Part shown: positions 59,460-64,000 of the stretch, in pieces
Position numbering within the stretch: position 1 is the stretch's first letter
Layout: the number at the start of each line of letters is the position of its first letter
Source: Homarus americanus
Taxonomy: Eukaryota; Arthropoda; Malacostraca; Decapoda; Nephropidae
DNA: 64,000 nucleotides
Direction: 5' to 3'
NCBI RefSeq assembly: GCF_018991925.1
Contig: NW_024722158.1
Span: 9,428,420 to 9,492,419, forward strand
Notes under the pieces: generated by a model
Told to the model about the DNA's origin: nothing
The model's input: the letters and a program-made list of their open reading frames with translations, nothing else
Database searches by the model: none
Program-made: the position numbers and the translations under genes

Positions 59460-62400
59460 CTACTACACCAGCCATGATAACACTGCTACGCCAGCCATGA
59501 TAACACTGCTACACCAGCCATGATAACACTGCACCAGCTGCGCAGCCGCAGTAACACTGCTACCAGCCATGATAACACTGCTACACCAGCCATGATAACA
59601 CTGCTACAGCCATGATAACACTGTTACACCAGTAACACTGCTACACCAGCCATGATAACACTGCCACCAGCCATGATAACACTACACGCCATCTGTTACC
59701 AGCCATGATAACACTGCTACACCGTAAATCTTCCCTACACCAGCCATGATAACACTGCTACACCAGCCATGATAACACTGTTACCAGCCATGATGCACTG
59801 CTACACCAGCCATGATAACACCACCAGCCATGATAACACTGTTACACCAGCCATGCCTGCTACACCAGCCATTAACACTGCACCAGCCATGATAACACGC
59901 TACAGCAGCGATAACACTGCTACACCAGCCGCGTCGCCGGCCAGCCGCATGCTACTACACCAGCCATGATAACGCTACATCAGGCAGGATAACACACTAC
60001 ACCAGCCATGATAACACTGTTACAGCCATGATAACACTGCTCAGCCATGATAACACTCGCCACCAGCATGATAACACTGCTACACATCAGGCGGGATAAC
60101 ACTGCTACACCAGCCATGATAACACTGCACACCAGCCATGATAACACTGCTACACCAGCCATGTAACACTGTTACACCAGCCATGATAACACACTACACC
60201 AGCCATGATAACACTGTTACACCAGCCAGCACTGCTACAGCCATGATAACACTGTTACACCAGCCAATGCTCCTGCTACACCAGCCATGATAACACTGTT
60301 ACACCAGCCATGATAACACTGCTACCAGCCATAATGCTACTCCAGCCATAATAACACTGCCTGATAAGCTATACTGCTACGCCTGCATGATGCCTGCCAG
60401 CCATGATAACACTGCTACACCAGCCGTGATAACACTGCTACACCAGCCATGATAACACTGCTTCACCAGCCATGATACCTGCTACACCAGCCATGATTAC
60501 TGTTACACCATGCGCGATAATACTGTTACACCAGCCATGATAACACTGCTACACCAGCCATGATAACACTGCTACACCAGCCATGTAACACTGCTACACC
60601 AGCCATGATAACCTGCTACACCAGCGAAGCTTTCATACCAGCCATGATGCTGTTCACCACGCGATAATACTGTTACACCTGCCATGATAACACTGCTACA
60701 CCAGCCATGATACGCACCCAGCCATGATAGCATGTTACACCAGCCATGATAACACTGCTACACAATGCGATGACACCTTCCGCTATACGCTGCTACACTC
60801 GCCCAGCCGCCAGTCATTCTACACCAGCGATGTACTGCTACATCAGATGATAACACTACTACACCAGCCATGTACTGCTACACCAGCCATTAACACTGCT
60901 ACACAAGCCTGCACTATACACGCATAAGAAAACTGCTACACCAGCCATGATAACACTGCTACATCAGCCGTGATACTGTTACACCAGCCATGATAACTGC
61001 TGCACCAGCCATGATAACTGCTACACCAGCAGAGAACACTGCTACATAGCCATAATCTCACCGCCAAGCAGCGTGCTGTTACACAGCCATGATACTGTTA
61101 CCAGCCATGATAACACTGCACCAGCCAGCCATGATACATGCTTACACCAGCCGGATAACACTGCTACACCAGCCATGATAATACTGTTACACCAGCCATG
61201 ATACACTGCTACACCAGCCAGTAACACCGCTACACCAGCCATGATAACACTGCTACACCAGCCATGATAACACTACACCAGCCATGATAACACTGCTACA
61301 CCAGCCATGATCCGCTACACGCCATGATAACACTGCTACACCGCTGATCACTGCTTCACCAGCCATAATAACACTGCTACACCAGCTGTGATAACACTGT
61401 TACACCAGGCAATGTACTGTACCAGGCTGATAACACTGCTGCACCAGCCATGATAATGCTGTTACACCAGCCATGATAACACTGCTACCAGCCATGCTGC
61501 TACCAGCCATGATAATGCTGCCACACCAGCCATGATAACACTGCTACACCAGCCATGATAACACTGCTACACCATTGCACTGCTACACCAGCTGCATTAG
61601 CCTGCTACCAGCCATGATAACACTGTTACACCAGCCATGATGCTATAGCTACCAGCCATGATAACACTGCTACCAGCCATGATAACACTGCTACACCAGT
61701 CCGCCCAGTAACACTCACACCAGCCATGATAACACTGCTTACCAGCCAGCCAATAACACTGCTGCAACCGCGATAACACTGCTACCAGCCATGATAACTT
61801 GCTGGCTTCACCAGCCATGATAACACTGCCAATCTACCCTTTCACCGCCACCGTGATAACACTGCTCCAGCCGCCGATGTACTTACACCAGCCATGATAA
61901 CACTGCTACACCAGCCATGATAACTCTTTCACCAGCTGCAATGCTGCGCATCGCTGCTCACCAGCCATGATCTACCAGCCGCTACAGCCACCGATAACAC
62001 TGCTACACCAGCCATGTACACCACCATGCGCTATTCTCAGCTGTACGCTGCTACCAGCCGCTGATAACACTGCTACACGCTGCGTCATGCTGCTACACCA
62101 GCCATGATAACATATTGCAACAGCCAGTAACACTGCTTCACCAACCATGATAACACTGCTACCAACCATGATAACACTGCTACACCATCCATGATACATT
62201 GCTTCACCAATGATAATCTTCTTCACCAGCCATGATGCATGCTGCTACACCAGCCATGATAACACTGCTACAGCCGCGATAATGCTACACCAGCCATGAT
62301 AACACTGCTACACCAGCCATGATACTGCTACACCAGCCATGATCACCCACCAGCGATAACACTGCTTCAGCCATGATAACACTGCTACACCAGCCATGAT

Positions 62401-62885
62401 AACATAAGCCCAGCCATGATAACCTGCCACCAGCCGTGATAACACTGCTAACCGCCATGATACCATGCTACCACCACCCATGATAACATGCTGCCACCAG
62501 CCATGATAACTGCTACAGCGCGATGCTTGCTAACCAGCCATGATAACACTGCTACACACAGCCATTAAAACTGCTACACCAGCCATGATAATACTGTTAC
62601 ACCAGCCATGATAACACTGCTACCAGCCATGTTACTGCTACAAGATGATATGCTGCTACACCAGCCGTGATAACACTGCTACACCAGCCATGATAACACT
62701 GCTACACCATGATAACTCTGCTACACCAGCCATGATAACACTGCTGCCATCCGATAACACTCTGCACAAGCCATGATACTTTCTTCACCAGCCATGATAA
62801 CACTGCTACACCAGCCATGATAACACTGCTACACCAGCCGATAACACCAGCCTTGATAACACTGCTACACCAGACTTGATAGCAC
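59460..62885. repeat. 23-bp minisatellite, about 3.4 kb, with heavy indel variation
   Basis: The full unit contains CTGCTACACCAGCCATGATA plus ACA (23 bp). Complete units are interspersed with shortened ones missing 1-12 bases and with G/C-altered ones (AGCCGTG, GCGATAA). It is the largest array in the window. The deletions are far more frequent than substitutions, which may be biological or reflect consensus errors in the assembly. Confidence 0.96.
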
Positions 62886-63160
62886 TGCTCAAACATGTAC
62901 CACAACATCCTCATAACACCACAACATACTAACACAACATCATTATAACACCACAACAACATAACACCACATCATCATAGCAGCACAACATCAACATAAC
63001 ACATCATAACCCCACATCATCACAACACATCCTCATAACACCACAATATAATAACACCACAACATAATAACAACAACAACATAACACCACAACATCAACA
63101 TAACACATCATAATCCCACATCATCACAACACATCACCATAACACCACAACATAACTCCC
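62886..63160. repeat. AC-rich block (CATAACACCACAACAT)
   Basis: Imperfect repeats of CATAACACCACAACAT and CATCATAACCCCACATCATC without a constant period. Confidence 0.8.
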
Positions 63161-63164
63161 CACA

Positions 63165-63365
63165 ACCCCGTCAACAGTCACTAAGCAACAACTCCAACAC
63201 TTTAGCTTCAATAAAACAGTAATAACAAACTCGTCTCCGTACTGTATATTGAGACCGGTTTAATATTTACATACCATTTACGTTCCGATATTTCAATTAA
63301 CTCAGTGAACAGTTGAATTAAGATAATTCTTCCCCTTTCCTGCTATGAAATCACATACACCCTTT
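63165..63365. other. No recognised feature
   Basis: About 200 bp of unique sequence between two arrays. Confidence 0.6.
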
Positions 63366-63692
63366 GAGGATGATGGTTTAACCCTTTAATGATGATGGTT
63401 TAACCCTTTGATGATGATGGTTTAACCCTTTGATGATGATGGTTTAACCCTTTGAGGATGATGGTTTAACCCTTTGATGATGATGGTTTAACCCGCTGAT
63501 GATGATGGTTTAACCCTTTGATGATGATGGTTTAACCCTTTGATGATGGTTTTACCCTTGATGATGATGGTTTAACCCTTTGAGGATGATGTTTTAACCC
63601 TTTGATGATGGTTTAACCCTTTGAGGATGATGGTTTAACCGCTGATGATGATGGTTTAACCCTTTGATGATAATAGTTTAACCCTTTGAGGG
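63366..63692. repeat. 22-bp minisatellite, about 15 copies
   Basis: Units of TTTGATGATGATGGTTTAAC plus CC, with TTTGAGGATG and GCTGATGATG variants. Confidence 0.95.
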
Positions 63693-63699
63693 TGTAGAT

Positions 63700-64000
63700 C
63701 ACAACACCACAGTCACAGCACTACAGTTACAACACTACAGTCACAACACTACAGTCACAGTACTACAGTTACAACACTACAGTCACAACACCACAGTCAC
63801 AACACTACAATCACATCACCACAGTCACAGCACTACAGTTACAACACTACAGTCACAACACCACAGTCACAACACCACAGTCACGCACTACAGTTACAAC
63901 ACTACGGTCACAGCACTACAGTTACAACACTACAGTCACAACACCACAGTCACAACACTACAATCACATCACCACAGTCACAGCACTACGGTCACAACAC
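63700..64000. repeat. 15-bp minisatellite running off the window
   Basis: Units of CACAACACTACAGTT with CACCACAGT and CAGCACTACAG variants, about 20 copies to the right edge. Longer phrases repeat (GTTACAACACTACAGTCACA), hinting at a multi-unit block. Confidence 0.94.

Overview
This window looks like gene-poor, repeat-dense DNA from an arthropod nuclear genome, most likely a decapod crustacean. Three signals point that way. CCTAA/TTAGG pentamers, the ancestral arthropod telomere unit, are scattered throughout. There are decayed LINE retrotransposons of CR1-like, jockey/I-like and endonuclease-bearing (RTE/CFDP2-like) types. There is also a dispersed SINE-like repeat that resembles decapod SINEs as I remember them. 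The exact species cannot be read from the sequence. I recognise no intact host protein-coding gene, no tRNA, no rRNA and no CRISPR array. Almost every long open frame lies inside a tandem repeat that happens to lack stop codons.

Layout. Positions 1-6,500 hold decayed retrotransposons: two minus-strand pieces of an endonuclease/RT LINE (1-1,046 and 1,524-2,519), a retroelement 3' tail (2,600-3,330), a minus-strand CR1-like ORF1/ORF2 junction (3,869-4,377) and a plus-strand RT domain (5,326-6,380), several of them bounded by (CA)n runs. From 6,500 to 13,200 the sequence is AT-rich, with microsatellites, a perfect 37-bp hairpin (7,738-7,823), CCTAA arrays, two foldback elements and a SINE-like copy. 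From 13,240 to 18,975 four minisatellites dominate: a GA-rich array, a 32-bp array, a G-rich array running into a purine tract, and a ~33-bp array. From 19,000 to 29,300 there are microsatellites, a 120-bp foldback, the densest CCTAA block (22,056-22,368), 18-, 20- and 68-bp minisatellites, a second SINE-like copy and a 175-bp MITE. From 30,065 to 32,026 there is a ~2-kb, 28-bp satellite with higher-order structure. From 32,030 to 44,000 the sequence is mostly unique, apart from a foldback element and a CR1-like 3' end. From 44,030 to 46,000 there are 32-bp and 37-bp arrays. From 46,000 to 53,400 there are more foldback copies, a LINE thumb fragment and a CR1-like junction carrying an in-frame 12-bp repeat. 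From 53,660 to the end the window is dominated by minisatellites of 22, 20, 17, 23, 22 and 15 bp, with a Tc1/mariner-like MITE at 56,342-56,548.

The best candidate for something undescribed is a family of foldback elements: eight copies or half-copies in 64 kb. Each arm resembles GGATCACCTGAA-ATTAG...AGCTTATTTCACCTGATGAT. Most two-arm copies enclose CCTAA (TTAGG) repeat DNA between inverted arms of about 50-60 bp, which would be a simple way to spread telomere-like repeats. No gene set or operon-like system is visible.
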